A stretch of 64,000 nt of DNA from Fictibacillus macauensis ZFHKF-1. Lineage in GTDB: Bacteria > Bacillota > Bacilli > Bacillales > Fictibacillaceae. Shown here in pieces: positions 34,859 to 45,137 of this stretch. The translations under genes were made by a program, and so were the position numbers. Below the pieces are notes generated by a model. The model ran no database searches. It was not told the DNA's origin and saw nothing but the letters and a program-made list of their open reading frames with translations. Location: contig NZ_AKKV01000020.1 in assembly GCF_000269865.1 (NCBI RefSeq), positions 328,264 through 392,263 of the forward strand. Direction: 5' to 3'. Position 1 is the stretch's first letter. Each line of letters starts with the position of its first letter.

Positions 34859-36646
34859 TCAATCGCTATTCAATTGGATTTTTTCCATTATTCCTTGCTG
34901 TAGAGAAAACATGCGGTAATATTGTCCCCCTAACGCCAACAATTCTTCATGTGTACCGCGTTCAATAATGACTCCTTGATGCAACACTAAAATGAGATCA
35001 GCCGCTTGAATCGTTGATAAGCGATGGGCAATTGCTAGTGTCGTTCGTCCTTGTCTCATTACTTGAAGCGCACGCTGTAGCGCTTCCTCCGTTTGTGTAT
35101 CAATGGTCGCTGTTGCTTCATCAAGAATTAAAATACGCGGCTCGCGAATCATCGTTCGAGCAAAGGATAACAGCTGACGTTCACCACTTGAAAAACGACT
35201 TCCTCGTTCGGCTACAGGGTGATGATAGCCTTCAGGTAACTTTTCAATAAATCGTGACACTTGAACAAACTGACATACTTCCTCTACTCGTGCCATGGAA
35301 GCGTTCGAAAAAAAGCGCACATTGTGAGCCACGTCCCCTGAAAACAAAAAGGAATCTTGCAACACAAGACCTATATTGGAACGAAGCTCTTGCTCGCTAA
35401 ACTGCTCTAGCAATTCTCCATCTAGGCGAACTTCACCGCTATGATATGGATAAAAACGCATCAGTACGTTGCTAATAGAGCTTTTCCCACTACCAGTATG
35501 ACCAACAAGCGCAACCATTTGACCGGCTTTCGCTGTAAACGAAATGTTTTTTAAAACGTCGCGTTCTCCATCGTATGAAAACGATACGTTATCAAATTGA
35601 ATTTCACCCGAAGCAATCACTGGGGAGGGATGCGTCGTACGGTTTTCTACCTCTTCTTCTTTTTCATCAGACAATGCAAATACACGCTCGCCAGCAACAA
35701 TCGCTTGTTGCACCGTTGCTAATCGGCTCATCATCATATTAACCGGCTCAAAAAAACGATCAATATAGGCAACAAACGCATAGATTACGCCCACTTCAAC
35801 CGTATTCGTAAACGATTGCGTACCGAAATAAGAAAGAATCAACATGATGGAAAATACGTAGACAAGATCAACAGCAGGACGCAATAGCAAGCCATTCCAC
35901 TTCATGTTCTTCATCCAAGCGGCGTGATGTGCTTCATTGATCGTTTGAAACTCTTGGCGCACTCGTTTTTGCTGTCTAAATGCTTGCACGATCATCATAC
36001 CTTGAATTGATTCGTGCAATTTTGCATTTAATGCGCTGAGCTTTTCACGCATATGCAAAAATGACTGTGAGCTATACTTTCGATAGTTCATCATAATCAG
36101 TCCAATGAGCGGCAAAAGAGACAAGCAAAACAAGCCGAGCGTCACATTCAATGAAAACATCGCGATGAATATACCCGTTAGGAAAACGATATTTTGGACA
36201 AACGTAGATAAAACGGTCATATATAGGTCTTTAATGGCTTCCGTATCATTTGTAATACGCGAAACGAGCGAACCGACTGGTGTTAGATCATAAAAGCGCA
36301 AACTCAGTTTTTGAACTTTCGCAAACAAATCATTGCGCATCGTTTGAATCACATGCATGGCTGTCGTTTGAAATAATACGAGCTGCACATAGTGAAAAAT
36401 TGCTGCCACTATTAGGAGACTAACGTAGGCCATTCCTAACATCATTAACGTGTTGGTCGGGAACCGCTGCTTCGTTACATATTCATCTAGTACATGCTTA
36501 ATCAAAATCGGACCGGTCAACTCCGCCCCCGATGCTAAAATTAAACACAAAACCGCGAAGCTTAGTCGCTTTCGTTCTCCTTTTAAATAAGCAAGTAAGC
36601 GCTTTAGTGTCATCCACTGCTGCTTGCGTTCTTTTCGTTGACTCAT
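34859..36646 (-). CDS. Heterodimeric ABC multidrug exporter, second subunit (BmrD/YheH-like)
   Basis: 595 residues from the ATG at 36646, which overlaps the stop of the other subunit gene by four bases (ATGA). Type IV exporter: six membrane helices then an ATPase domain with Walker A GHTGSGKSS, a changed signature FSSGERQ, Walker B ILILDEA with the catalytic glutamate, and the switch histidine (AIAHRLS). It pairs with the next gene to give one good and one weak ATP site. It lacks the long extracellular insert of B. subtilis BmrD, so the YfiC group is another possible assignment. Confidence 0.85.
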   Translation of the reverse strand: MSQRKERKQQWMTLKRLLAYLKGERKRLSFAVLCLILASGAELTGPILIKHVLDEYVTKQRFPTNTLMMLGMAYVSLLIVAAIFHYVQLVLFQTTAMHVIQTMRNDLFAKVQKLSLRFYDLTPVGSLVSRITNDTEAIKDLYMTVLSTFVQNIVFLTGIFIAMFSLNVTLGLFCLSLLPLIGLIMMNYRKYSSQSFLHMREKLSALNAKLHESIQGMMIVQAFRQQKRVRQEFQTINEAHHAAWMKNMKWNGLLLRPAVDLVYVFSIMLILSYFGTQSFTNTVEVGVIYAFVAYIDRFFEPVNMMMSRLATVQQAIVAGERVFALSDEKEEEVENRTTHPSPVIASGEIQFDNVSFSYDGERDVLKNISFTAKAGQMVALVGHTGSGKSSISNVLMRFYPYHSGEVRLDGELLEQFSEQELRSNIGLVLQDSFLFSGDVAHNVRFFSNASMARVEEVCQFVQVSRFIEKLPEGYHHPVAERGSRFSSGERQLLSFARTMIREPRILILDEATATIDTQTEEALQRALQVMRQGRTTLAIAHRLSTIQAADLILVLHQGVIIERGTHEELLALGGQYYRMFSLQQGIMEKIQLNSD

Positions 36647-38397
36647 GAGGATCCTCCCTTTTCGAGAAGTTGCTCTAACGCTTGACGGCGGTAAGTTTCT
36701 TGATACCACCCTTGCGAGGCAATAAGCTCTTCGTGTGTTCCTTTTTGAACCATCCTGCCTTCATCGAGGACGATTATGCAATCTGCATGCGCCACACTCG
36801 ATAACCGATGAGCGGTAATGAGTGTCGTTTGCTGCTGTCGCTCTTTTTTAAGCACGCTTAGAATGGCTTCTTCTGTTTTCGCATCAACCGCAGATAACGC
36901 ATCATCTAAAAGCAAAATAGTAGATTGCAAGAGCAGCGCTCGCGCAATGGAAAGCCGTTGTTTTTGACCGCCTGATAGCGTCACACCGCGCTCCCCAACG
37001 AGCGTTTGAAACCCATCGCTTAACTGACAAATCTCTTCATAAATAGCCGCTGCTTGTGCGGCCCGCTTCACTTCTTTAAACGAAGCATCCGGCTTTCCAA
37101 AAGCAATATTTTCAAAAATGGATAACGAAAAAAGAAAGTGATCTTGTGGTACATAACCAATCGCTTGACGAAGTGTATCCACACGATAGTTTCGAATGGA
37201 AACATCATCAATGACGATACTCCCTTCCTCACAGTCCATTTCACGTAACAGCAGCTTACAAAGCGTTGATTTCCCACTCCCAGTCGGACCGACAATCCCT
37301 ATTGTCATCCCCTGCTCAATGGTTAGATACACATCACGCAACGCAGGACTATTAGCTCCATCATACGTAAAAGTAGACAGCGCAAGCGAAATCTCTCCAA
37401 GCGGGACTTTCTCACAAGCATGCGCCTCTTCCTGAATGCACGCCTCTTCTTTTAACAAAGCCGTGACCCGCTCATAGGAGGCTTTCCCACGTTCTACGAT
37501 ATTAAATAACCAACCAAAAGCCAGCATAGGCCATATAAGCAAGCCTAAATACGTTGTAAATGCAATCAATTGCCCGATACTTAATTGCTCCCCGATGACA
37601 AGATAAGAGCCGTACGATACGCTAAGTAAATACGAAAGACCAATAATCAAAGAAATGGTAGGATCAAAAAGCGCATCCACTTTGGCCACTTCAATATTTT
37701 GCTTCACCACTTGCTTTGACAGCGCTTGAAAAGCGTCACGATCATGTTTTTCCTCACCAAATGCTTTAATGACGCGAACACCAGCTATACTTTCTTGCAC
37801 TTTATCATTCATCGATGAAAACGCGGCTTGTGCAGAAGCGAAGCGTTTATGTAGTAGATTGCCGTAGCGACTCGTCGACCACGCCATAAAAGGCAACGGT
37901 AACAAACTAACGAGGGTAAGCTTCCAGCTAATGGTCGTAGTCATTGCAATCATCGTAAAGCTGCCCATCATGATTGAATCAACGAGCGTTAATACCCCAT
38001 CTCCAGCGGTTTGCTGAATAGCCTGTAAGTCATTTGTAGCATGCGCCATTAAATCTCCGACACGGCGCTTATGATAAAAAGAGGCCGACATTTTCGTATA
38101 ATGAGTAAACAAACGATTTCTTAGCAACAAAGCAAGTGAAATGGACGCACCATAAATCAATACCCGCCAAAAAAAGCGCAACACGTAAACGGTTACAGCG
38201 ACAATCGCCAAGAGAAGCACGTACAAAAGTAAGTCGCTCTTCGTTAATGTCCCAGCTTTCATTTGATCAATCGCTCGTCCGACAATATTCGGCGGAAGCA
38301 GCAAACATAATGAAACGAGCGCCAACAACACAATGCCTCCTATGTAGCGCTTTTTTTCTGACTTAAAATACCAAAATAAATCCGCAAACACACTCAC
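36643..38397 (-). CDS. Heterodimeric ABC multidrug exporter, first subunit (BmrC/YheI-like)
   Basis: 584 residues from a GTG at 38397 behind AAGGGGGAAAG. Membrane domain then ATPase domain with Walker A GPTGSGKST, a normal signature LSGGQKQ and Walker B ending LLLDDALSA, where the catalytic glutamate is aspartate. That substitution marks the degenerate site of BmrCD/LmrCD-type heterodimers. Translationally coupled to the second subunit. Substrate unknown; drugs or lipids are likely for the family. Confidence 0.87.
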   Translation of the reverse strand: MSVFADLFWYFKSEKKRYIGGIVLLALVSLCLLLPPNIVGRAIDQMKAGTLTKSDLLLYVLLLAIVAVTVYVLRFFWRVLIYGASISLALLLRNRLFTHYTKMSASFYHKRRVGDLMAHATNDLQAIQQTAGDGVLTLVDSIMMGSFTMIAMTTTISWKLTLVSLLPLPFMAWSTSRYGNLLHKRFASAQAAFSSMNDKVQESIAGVRVIKAFGEEKHDRDAFQALSKQVVKQNIEVAKVDALFDPTISLIIGLSYLLSVSYGSYLVIGEQLSIGQLIAFTTYLGLLIWPMLAFGWLFNIVERGKASYERVTALLKEEACIQEEAHACEKVPLGEISLALSTFTYDGANSPALRDVYLTIEQGMTIGIVGPTGSGKSTLCKLLLREMDCEEGSIVIDDVSIRNYRVDTLRQAIGYVPQDHFLFSLSIFENIAFGKPDASFKEVKRAAQAAAIYEEICQLSDGFQTLVGERGVTLSGGQKQRLSIARALLLQSTILLLDDALSAVDAKTEEAILSVLKKERQQQTTLITAHRLSSVAHADCIIVLDEGRMVQKGTHEELIASQGWYQETYRRQALEQLLEKGGSS

Positions 38398-38499
38398 ACT
38401 CTTTCCCCCTTTTTACACCTCTTTTCATTTTACCAAAAATACCCTAACAAATAATGTGCATTTCTTGCTGTATTCATATCTATGGTTTTAAGCAAGTAA

Positions 38500-38530
38500 A
38501 AAAACCACCTTTTTATAAAAGGTGGTTTTT
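38500..38530 (-). terminator. Terminator downstream of yneF
   Basis: AAAACCACCTTTT-TAT-AAAAGGTGGTTTT with A/T tracts on both sides. It is about 75 bases after the yneF stop, beyond the stem-loop at 38535-38604, and could also block read-through towards the ABC genes. Confidence 0.82.
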
Positions 38531-38534
38531 CGCA

Positions 38535-38604
38535 AACGCGTTATAGAGACAATGGATGAGCGAGTTACAACGTAACCACCCCTGCCTTGTTTATATAACG
38601 CGTT
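38535..38604. repeat. 70-base stem-loop between yneF and its terminator
   Basis: Arms AACGCGTTATA (38535-38545) and TATAACGCGTT (38594-38604) are perfect 11-bp inverted repeats, with a further ACAA/TTGT pairing inside. The second arm overlaps the yneF stop codon. It adds a second stable element ahead of the true terminator. Confidence 0.55.
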
Positions 38605-38815
38605 ATTTCATCTGTTTGTTCATTGCTTGCATCATTTGATTGATTTTCTTTTGTGATGGCTTTTGGCCCATTTGCATCATCATCACGCGAAGCATATTTT
38701 CATTGATTGGCGGGTTCTTTTGTAAGTAACTCATCATGTATTTGCGGGCAATGAAAAAGCCAAGTGCGACCCCAGCAAGAAGCGCAATAATACCCACAAG
38801 GATATAATAAAACAT
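38603..38815 (-). CDS. yneF: UPF0154 membrane protein YneF
   Basis: 70 residues: one N-terminal membrane helix (about 3-23), then [17 protein letters not shown] and a helical, Met/Gln/Lys-rich tail. This is the YneF pattern and almost the same length as in B. subtilis. GGAGGAAG site. Gene order tkt-sirA-yneF matches B. subtilis. Confidence 0.93.
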   Translation of the reverse strand: MFYYILVGIIALLAGVALGFFIARKYMMSYLQKNPPINENMLRVMMMQMGQKPSQKKINQMMQAMNKQMK

Positions 38816-38895
38816 ATAAAAACTTCCTCCTTCATGTTGTCTAGAACTAGTTTACTATAAAAAGACAAGTATATACAAGGTACCCGCCAAAATAA

Positions 38896-39336
38896 TTATA
38901 GCGTTAAACTTCTTCTCGGTTTTAGGGGGTTCAGCCAGCCATAATTGCCCTCTAGTAAATCCATTGCTAAAAAGCCGCTACCATATTTTCGAAGAAGCTC
39001 AAATAAAATACTTTCTGCTTCAAAACTTCCTTCAGATTGTAAAAGTAAATAGTGATTCGAAATAATTAAGCGCGCGCTACTATTACAGCATTCTAAAAGA
39101 AGTGAATGATCATGAGGGACAAACCCTTCATAGGAAAGAAGCTTTGCATTTAAAAAGGTCACAATGTCATGTGCATGTAGTTCCTTTGTAATGTATTGAA
39201 TTTGCCGTCTTAACAGGGTCTTTCGGCTGGCCTGTGATCGATATTCATCTAAAAACAGCTGATACAGCTTTTGTTCCTTTCCAAAATAATCTTCTGCAAT
39301 TCCTTCATGAAGTTGATAGATGTAATATTCTCGCAT
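38896..39336 (-). CDS. sirA: Sporulation inhibitor of replication SirA
   Basis: 146 residues. The pattern YYIYQL..G.AEDYFGKE.....LF, RQIQYIT, SEGSFEAESILFELLRKYG and the C-terminal FLAMDL....YGWLNP matches SirA (YneE). At the onset of sporulation SirA binds DnaA domain I and stops new replication rounds under Spo0A control. Single gene between tkt and yneF. Near the ATG (39336) the site is GAGAGGGGGAGG. Confidence 0.9.
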   Translation of the reverse strand: MREYYIYQLHEGIAEDYFGKEQKLYQLFLDEYRSQASRKTLLRRQIQYITKELHAHDIVTFLNAKLLSYEGFVPHDHSLLLECCNSSARLIISNHYLLLQSEGSFEAESILFELLRKYGSGFLAMDLLEGNYGWLNPLKPRRSLTL

Positions 39337-39454
39337 AGCCCTCCCCCTCTCTTTCTTTTTATTATACGAAAGAAAGGGTAAAATCCTTGTCTGTTACTGA
39401 CAGCAACTTGTCCACTATTATTGTCGAAGGTGCATTTCTTCTGTCAAAAAAGAA

Positions 39455-39486
39455 AAAAGTCTGAAGCATGTTTCGCTTCAGACTTT
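39455..39486 (-). terminator. tkt terminator
   Basis: AAAGTCTGAAGC-ATGTTTC-GCTTCAGACTTT with a T run on the minus strand, 14 bases after the tkt stop. Confidence 0.88.
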
Positions 39487-39499
39487 ATCTTTTATCTAT

Positions 39500-41485
39500 T
39501 TATTTCAAAAGACCTTTTACTTTGTTTACTACGTTTTCTACTGTAAAGCCGTATTCTTGCATGATTTTTTCACCAGGAGCAGAAGCACCAAATTGATCAA
39601 TCGCAATGGTATCTCCATCAAGACCTACATATTTGTGAAGACCTTGAGAAGCAGCCATTTCAATACCAAGACGCGCACGTACAGAAGACGGTAGAACACT
39701 TTCTTTATACTCTGCAGATTGCTCTTCAAAACGATCCCAAGAAGGCATAGACACAACAGAAGTTGCAATTCCTTCTTCTTTTAGTTTCGCTTGTGCTTCA
39801 ATCGCAAGACTTACTTCAGATCCTGAAGCAAGAAGTAGTGCTTGTGGTGTACCTTCTGCTTCAGAAATAACGTAAGCACCTTTTTTCACGTTTTCGTAGC
39901 CATTTTCTTTCGTTCCGTTCAAGATTGGAAGAGCTTGTCTAGTAAGAACAAGAACCGTTGGCTTGTCTTTGCTTTCTACCGCAAGTTTCCAAGCTGCTAC
40001 AGACTCATATGCGTCTGCTGGACGAATAACGGAAAGACCTGGCATTGCACGAAGTGAAGGAAGTTGTTCGATCGGTTCATGCGTTGGACCATCTTCACCA
40101 ACAGCTACGCTGTCATGTGTAAATACGAATGTTACAGGAAGTTTCATTAGCGCCGCAAGACGGATTGCTGGACGTAAGTAGTCAGAGAATACGAAGAATG
40201 TCGCTCCGAATACTTTTACCCCACCGTGAAGAGCCATTCCGTTTACTGCAGCACCCATTGCAAATTCACGAACACCAAACCAAATGTTACGACCGCTATA
40301 GTCGTCACGGCTGAAATTGCTTTCGCCTTCAAGCATTGTATTGTTAGACCCTGCTAAGTCAGCAGATCCACCAAACATAGCTGGAATGTTTTTCGCAAAT
40401 GCATTTAGGGCCTTACCAGAAGAAGCACGAGTCGCAATAGCTTTCTCGAATTCTGGAAGGTTTGCATCATAATCTTCTGGAAGCTCATTATGCATCGCAA
40501 GTTTTAATTGAGCAGCAGCTTCGCTATGCTCTTTTTCATACGCTGCAAAAAGATCGTTCCAAGCTTGTTCTTTCTTTTTGTTTTCTTCTTTTATTTCACC
40601 GAAGTGAGAGCGTACTTCGTCTGGTACGTAGAAATCTTCTTCAAATACCCATTTATACGCTTCTTTTGTAAGTTTTGTTTCTTCAGCTCCAAGTGGCGCA
40701 CCGTGAGAAGCAGATTTACCAGATTTGTTAGGAGAACCAAATCCGATGACTGTTTTCACTTCAATTAGCGTTGGACGGCTTGTATCTTTACGCGCCTCTG
40801 CAATGGCTGCTTCAATTTCTTTCGTATCCGTTCCGTCTTCTACACGGATTACTTGCCAACCGTATGCTTCGAAACGATTTTGAACACTTTCAGAGAAAGA
40901 AAGGTGTAGATCTCCATCAAGAGAAATATCGTTTGAATCATAAAGAACAACGAGTTTACCAAGACCAAGATGTCCAGCTAGAGAAGCTGCTTCAGCAGAA
41001 ACACCTTCCATTAAGTCGCCGTCTCCACACATTGCATACGTATAGTGGTCAACAACGTCGAAGTTTTCTTTATTATAAGTAGCTGCAAGATGGCGTTCTG
41101 CCATTGCCATACCTACTGCCATTGCAATACCTTGTCCAAGTGGTCCTGTTGTAGCGTCTACCCCAGCAGTATGACCGAACTCTGGATGTCCTGGTGTTTT
41201 ACTTCCCCATTGACGGAATTGCTTTAGATCTTCAATAGAAAGATCGTATCCAGAAAGGTGAAGCAAGCTGTAAAGTAGCATAGAACCGTGACCTGCAGAT
41301 AATACGAAACGATCGCGGTTAAACCACTCTGGGTTTTCTGGATTGTGGTTCATGAATTTTGTCCAAAGGCTATAAGCCATTGGTGCAGCACCCATCGGCA
41401 TACCAGGGTGACCTGAGTTGGATTTTTCAATGCTATCTATCGCTAACGTACGGATAGTGTTGATTGATAATTGTTCAATTGACAT
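39500..41485 (-). CDS. tkt: Transketolase
   Basis: About 661 residues from the ATG at 41485; a start four codons earlier (41497) is also possible because GAAGGG is closer to it. Thiamine-diphosphate enzyme of the non-oxidative pentose phosphate pathway. [14 protein letters not shown], the TPP motif GDGDLMEG....D.NDISLDG and the transketolase motif ([20 protein letters not shown]) are intact. It complements zwf at 5.8 kb functionally. Gene order lexA-yneA-yneB-ynzC-tkt is as in B. subtilis, with a HesB-like gene inserted. Confidence 0.96.
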   Translation of the reverse strand: MSIEQLSINTIRTLAIDSIEKSNSGHPGMPMGAAPMAYSLWTKFMNHNPENPEWFNRDRFVLSAGHGSMLLYSLLHLSGYDLSIEDLKQFRQWGSKTPGHPEFGHTAGVDATTGPLGQGIAMAVGMAMAERHLAATYNKENFDVVDHYTYAMCGDGDLMEGVSAEAASLAGHLGLGKLVVLYDSNDISLDGDLHLSFSESVQNRFEAYGWQVIRVEDGTDTKEIEAAIAEARKDTSRPTLIEVKTVIGFGSPNKSGKSASHGAPLGAEETKLTKEAYKWVFEEDFYVPDEVRSHFGEIKEENKKKEQAWNDLFAAYEKEHSEAAAQLKLAMHNELPEDYDANLPEFEKAIATRASSGKALNAFAKNIPAMFGGSADLAGSNNTMLEGESNFSRDDYSGRNIWFGVREFAMGAAVNGMALHGGVKVFGATFFVFSDYLRPAIRLAALMKLPVTFVFTHDSVAVGEDGPTHEPIEQLPSLRAMPGLSVIRPADAYESVAAWKLAVESKDKPTVLVLTRQALPILNGTKENGYENVKKGAYVISEAEGTPQALLLASGSEVSLAIEAQAKLKEEGIATSVVSMPSWDRFEEQSAEYKESVLPSSVRARLGIEMAASQGLHKYVGLDGDTIAIDQFGASAPGEKIMQEYGFTVENVVNKVKGLLK

Positions 41486-41611
41486 AATACTAATCATCCC
41501 TTCATCTACAATATGTAAATGTTTTTTACGTTTCAATCATAAACTCATTACATCATGAATACAAGCACAATGCACACAGTTAGCCTTCCAAAAAAAATCA
41601 GAATTCATGCA

Positions 41612-41650
41612 CAAAAAAAATCTGTAATATGAACATTTGTTATATTACAG
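41612..41650 (-). terminator. Terminator of the HesB-like gene
   Basis: CTGTAATAT / ATATTACAG stem with eight T following on the minus strand, 14 bases after the stop at 41664. Confidence 0.85.
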
Positions 41651-41663
41651 ACAGGAGTACCCT

Positions 41664-41948
41664 CTATAGAACAGCTGGAAACTCAAAAGAAAAGAAATCT
41701 TCTTGCTCATCATAATCAAGCATCATATCTTGAACGAACCACTGATCATCTGGACGTACGAAAACCGTTAGTCCTTCATACTCTTGAATGTAATCGTTAT
41801 CAGTCGGATGCCCTTTTTGCACGCCAATAGCATATCCACCGTGATCAGGACTGCCCGAATACCGTGCAAACAATTGAAGCGCCTCTCCCTCATCAAAATC
41901 AATTTGACGATAAAGGCTGATGACTGACTCACTTAATGAAAACGCCAT
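41664..41948 (-). CDS. HesB-like protein without cysteines
   Basis: 94 residues from the second of two tandem ATGs (41948), which has eight-base spacing from AAGGAG. It has the HesB/IscA-like pattern (GEALQLFARYSG....GGYAIGV; Y.GLTVFVRPDDQWFV) like YneR, but not one cysteine. It is a paralogue of the gene at 24273. It cannot bind an Fe-S cluster in the ordinary way, so its function is open. Confidence 0.72.
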   Translation of the reverse strand: MAFSLSESVISLYRQIDFDEGEALQLFARYSGSPDHGGYAIGVQKGHPTDNDYIQEYEGLTVFVRPDDQWFVQDMMLDYDEQEDFFSFEFPAVL

Positions 41949-42011
41949 CATTTCCTCTCCTTGCTTTTTGTTATACAACAGTATATACAAAATTCTTAAT
42001 TTTGCAACAAC

Positions 42012-42041
42012 AAAAAACCCGGTTTTTTCAAACCGGGTTTT
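42012..42041 (-). terminator. ynzC terminator
   Basis: AAAAAACCCGGTTT / AAACCGGGTTTT hairpin with T run on the minus strand, ending five bases from the ynzC stop. Confidence 0.88.
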
Positions 42042-42046
42042 GCTCC

Positions 42047-42286
42047 TTATTGCTTTGGATTTTGTTTGCTTTTTTTACTCTCTTTTAACTTTTTCGGTGT
42101 TACATCATTTCCGTTAGGATCCACTACTTTAATGGAATGAAGACGATTTTCAAATGAAGCACGAACATTTTTTAAATACTCTTCACGTAGTTTTTTTTGC
42201 TCTAACGTTTCTTCTTTACTTAATCCATCTGTTTTTGCTTTTTTAGCAAGCGCATTGATTCGCGCTAATTTCTCAGGTGTTAACAT
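42047..42286 (-). CDS. ynzC: UPF0291 protein YnzC (DUF896)
   Basis: 79 residues: LARINALAKKAKTDGLSKEE, LREEYLKNVRASF, HSIKVVDPNGNDVTP. This is the YnzC pattern, a small helical protein encoded with the SOS-inducible yneA-yneB genes. It lies 30 bases after yneB and is probably co-transcribed. Function unknown. Confidence 0.93.
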   Translation of the reverse strand: MLTPEKLARINALAKKAKTDGLSKEETLEQKKLREEYLKNVRASFENRLHSIKVVDPNGNDVTPKKLKESKKSKQNPKQ

Positions 42287-42316
42287 ACTAACTCTCCCTT
42301 TATTTAGTTCGTACCG

Positions 42317-43271
<955 letters not shown>

Positions 43272-43287
43272 CTTTCTCCCGCCTTTG

Positions 43288-43301
43288 CGAATATTTGTTC
43301 C
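43288..43301. promoter_or_regulatory. LexA (SOS) box 1, yneA side
   Basis: CGAATATTTGTTCC compared with the Bacillus consensus CGAAC-N4-GTTCG: one change in each half. It lies 17 bases from the yneA start codon. Confidence 0.65.
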
Positions 43302-43321
43302 CTTTTTTTATGATTATAATA

Positions 43322-43335
43322 CGAACATTCGTTCT
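43322..43335. promoter_or_regulatory. LexA (SOS) box 2
   Basis: CGAACATTCGTTCT matches CGAAC-N4-GTTCG at nine of ten positions. It is in the middle of the yneA-lexA divergent region. Confidence 0.88.
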
Positions 43336-43350
43336 TTTCAACTGTTTTTT

Positions 43351-43364
43351 CGAACTTATGTTTG
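43351..43364. promoter_or_regulatory. LexA (SOS) box 3
   Basis: CGAACTTATGTTTG matches nine of ten positions of CGAAC-N4-GTTCG. It overlaps the start of the lexA -35 element. A fourth, weaker candidate (CGAACGTACATGCT, 43372-43385) sits in the lexA promoter spacer. Confidence 0.82.
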
Positions 43365-43390
43365 TATATAGCGAACGTACATGCTATACT
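43362..43390 (+). promoter_or_regulatory. lexA promoter
   Basis: TTGTAT (43362-43367), 17-base spacer, TATACT (43385-43390). SOS box 3 covers the -35 and a weaker box the spacer, so LexA would block RNA polymerase directly. Confidence 0.75.
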
Positions 43391-43426
43391 TTTTTTAAGA
43401 GTTTTCAGTAAAAAAGAGGTGTAATT

Positions 43427-44047
43427 ATGACGAAACTGTCGAGAAGACAACTTGATATTCTAGATTTTATTAAAGAAGAAGTGAACGCCAAAGGATATCC
43501 TCCTTCTGTTCGAGAAATTGGGGAGGCAGTTGGACTTGCTTCAAGTTCAACCGTACATGGACATCTTTCTCGCCTTGAGAAAAAAGGATTAATTCGTCGC
43601 GATCCAACAAAACCAAGAGCCATTGAAGTACTCGGTTTAGATAGTGATAGCGTCATTTCTAAATCTCGTTCTGTAAACGTACCCATTATTGGGAAAGTTA
43701 CCGCTGGATCACCGATTACAGCGATTGAAAATGTCGATGACTACTTTACACTACCTGACCACGTTGTAGGCGATGACAATGTTTTTATGCTCATCGTATC
43801 AGGGGAAAGTATGATTGACGCCGGCATATATGACAAAGACCTCGTCGTCGTAAAGCAGCAGCCTACTGCTGAAAATGGTGATATTATCGTAGCCATGACA
43901 GATGAAAATGAAGCAACGGTCAAACGTTTCTACAAAGAAAAGGATCATATTCGTCTTCAGCCTGAAAACGTTACTTTGTCTCCAATCATTTTAGATAACG
44001 TCACCATTCTCGGAAAAGTGATTGGCGTTTATCGCACCATCCACTAA
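43427..44047 (+). CDS. lexA: LexA repressor
   Basis: 206 residues. N-terminal winged helix ([37 protein letters not shown]), then the self-cleavage domain: Ala93-Gly94 cleavage site in KVTAGSP, catalytic Ser128 in SGESM and Lys166 in ATVKRF. In DNA damage RecA triggers cleavage and frees SOS genes. AGAGGTG site at 43427. It autoregulates via the boxes upstream. Confidence 0.97.
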   Translation: MTKLSRRQLDILDFIKEEVNAKGYPPSVREIGEAVGLASSSTVHGHLSRLEKKGLIRRDPTKPRAIEVLGLDSDSVISKSRSVNVPIIGKVTAGSPITAIENVDDYFTLPDHVVGDDNVFMLIVSGESMIDAGIYDKDLVVVKQQPTAENGDIIVAMTDENEATVKRFYKEKDHIRLQPENVTLSPIILDNVTILGKVIGVYRTIH

Positions 44048-44133
44048 CACCCTAGCTTAAGATGGGGATTTACTTAAAGGGTGCAAAACAGAAAAAAGAC
44101 AATAGATTCGCAAATGAAATACTGTACTTAAAC

Positions 44134-44168
44134 AAAAGAAGCGTGGCAAATAAGCCACGCTTCTTTTG
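44134..44168 (+). terminator. lexA terminator
   Basis: AAAAGAAGCGTGGC / GCCACGCTTCTTTT hairpin, about 90 bases after the lexA stop; usable on both strands. Confidence 0.8.
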
Positions 44169-44238
44169 TCTATTATGATGCTTCTCACCGCTACTACACT
44201 GCTATTTACTCCAAGCTATGATTTCATTTAGGAATGAA

Positions 44239-44400
44239 CTAGTATGACAGTAGATTTCTATGACTCTCTTCGATGTAACAACAATTTTTATCTGGAGTGA
44301 AACACATTCCCTCATTTTCGCTTCTATCTATAGCATCCATGACTTCATCTCTTTTCATAAAAGGGAACCTATAAGGCTTGAGTTGTTCTTTTCTCCTCAT
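44239..44400 (-). CDS. Possible small protein or gene fragment, 53 aa
   Basis: Open frame from ATG 44400 to stop 44239 reading MRRKEQLKPYRFPFMKRDEV, then DAIDRSENEGMCFTPDKNCC. It has no good ribosome site and is preceded by a few more in-frame codons (IKFFEW). The composition looks protein-like, with a cluster of three cysteines, but I do not recognise it. It may be the 3' part of a lost gene. The region between lexA and 44534 has no other candidate. Confidence 0.3.
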   Translation of the reverse strand: MRRKEQLKPYRFPFMKRDEVMDAIDRSENEGMCFTPDKNCCYIEESHRNLLSY

Positions 44401-44533
44401 CCATTCAAAGAATTTGATTAGAAGTCACCACTATCTTTTATTAACCCACTAACTAGGGAAATAAAAATTCCAAAATATTTCCATTTGATTTATACTACAT
44501 TAAAAGGAGGATTCCAGACAAGGAGTAAAAAGC

Positions 44534-44986
44534 ATGTATTTTATACTGAGATTATTCATAGATTTACTATTTGTGGGGTTAATTTTTGGATTTGCGCTTA
44601 TTTGGAGTAAAACGGAGGAACTAATTGACAAACTTAAACAGAAAGGAGTAAGCCCAACTTTCATTACTTTTTGTCAAACACTCGTAATCATTTGTAGTGA
44701 ACTATTCATCGTATGGTATTTTTCTAATCGTTTTCATCTATTCTATCTTGATACTCTGTTTTCGTGTTCAATCATCTTTCCCAGCATCATGTGGATTATT
44801 ACGATTTTCAGCCAATCTTCTACAAACTATATTAATATGACAGAAAAGTTTTACATCGGAACGCATTATGAATCTAAACGAGCGTTGAAAGTTAGTGTTA
44901 ATCCTTTTACACTCGGCACTTTAATTTTTACGTTGATTGGTATTGTCACCACGTTCTCTTTTTATTATCACTATTTCATTACATAA
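44534..44986 (+). CDS. Hypothetical membrane protein
   Basis: 150 residues, ATG at 44534, with AAGGAG 9 bases ahead. Four predicted helices (about 5-23, 43-66, 74-92, 126-148) and a hydrophilic loop between the third and fourth. Not recognised. It stands alone between lexA and a Nudix pseudogene in an accessory-looking region, with AT-rich sequence on both sides. Confidence 0.6.
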   Translation: MYFILRLFIDLLFVGLIFGFALIWSKTEELIDKLKQKGVSPTFITFCQTLVIICSELFIVWYFSNRFHLFYLDTLFSCSIIFPSIMWIITIFSQSSTNYINMTEKFYIGTHYESKRALKVSVNPFTLGTLIFTLIGIVTTFSFYYHYFIT

Positions 44987-45137
44987 ATGAATGACTCCTT
45001 GGCTTTTTTCACCTCAAAAAAAAAGAATAGTAGAGTGATTAAGCAATGAGCGACATGTAATGGAATGCATTTTAACAGGTGTAGTAAAATTACAATCCTA
45101 GGAGAGCACTCTAACAGCTACGGAGTGCTCCATTTCG

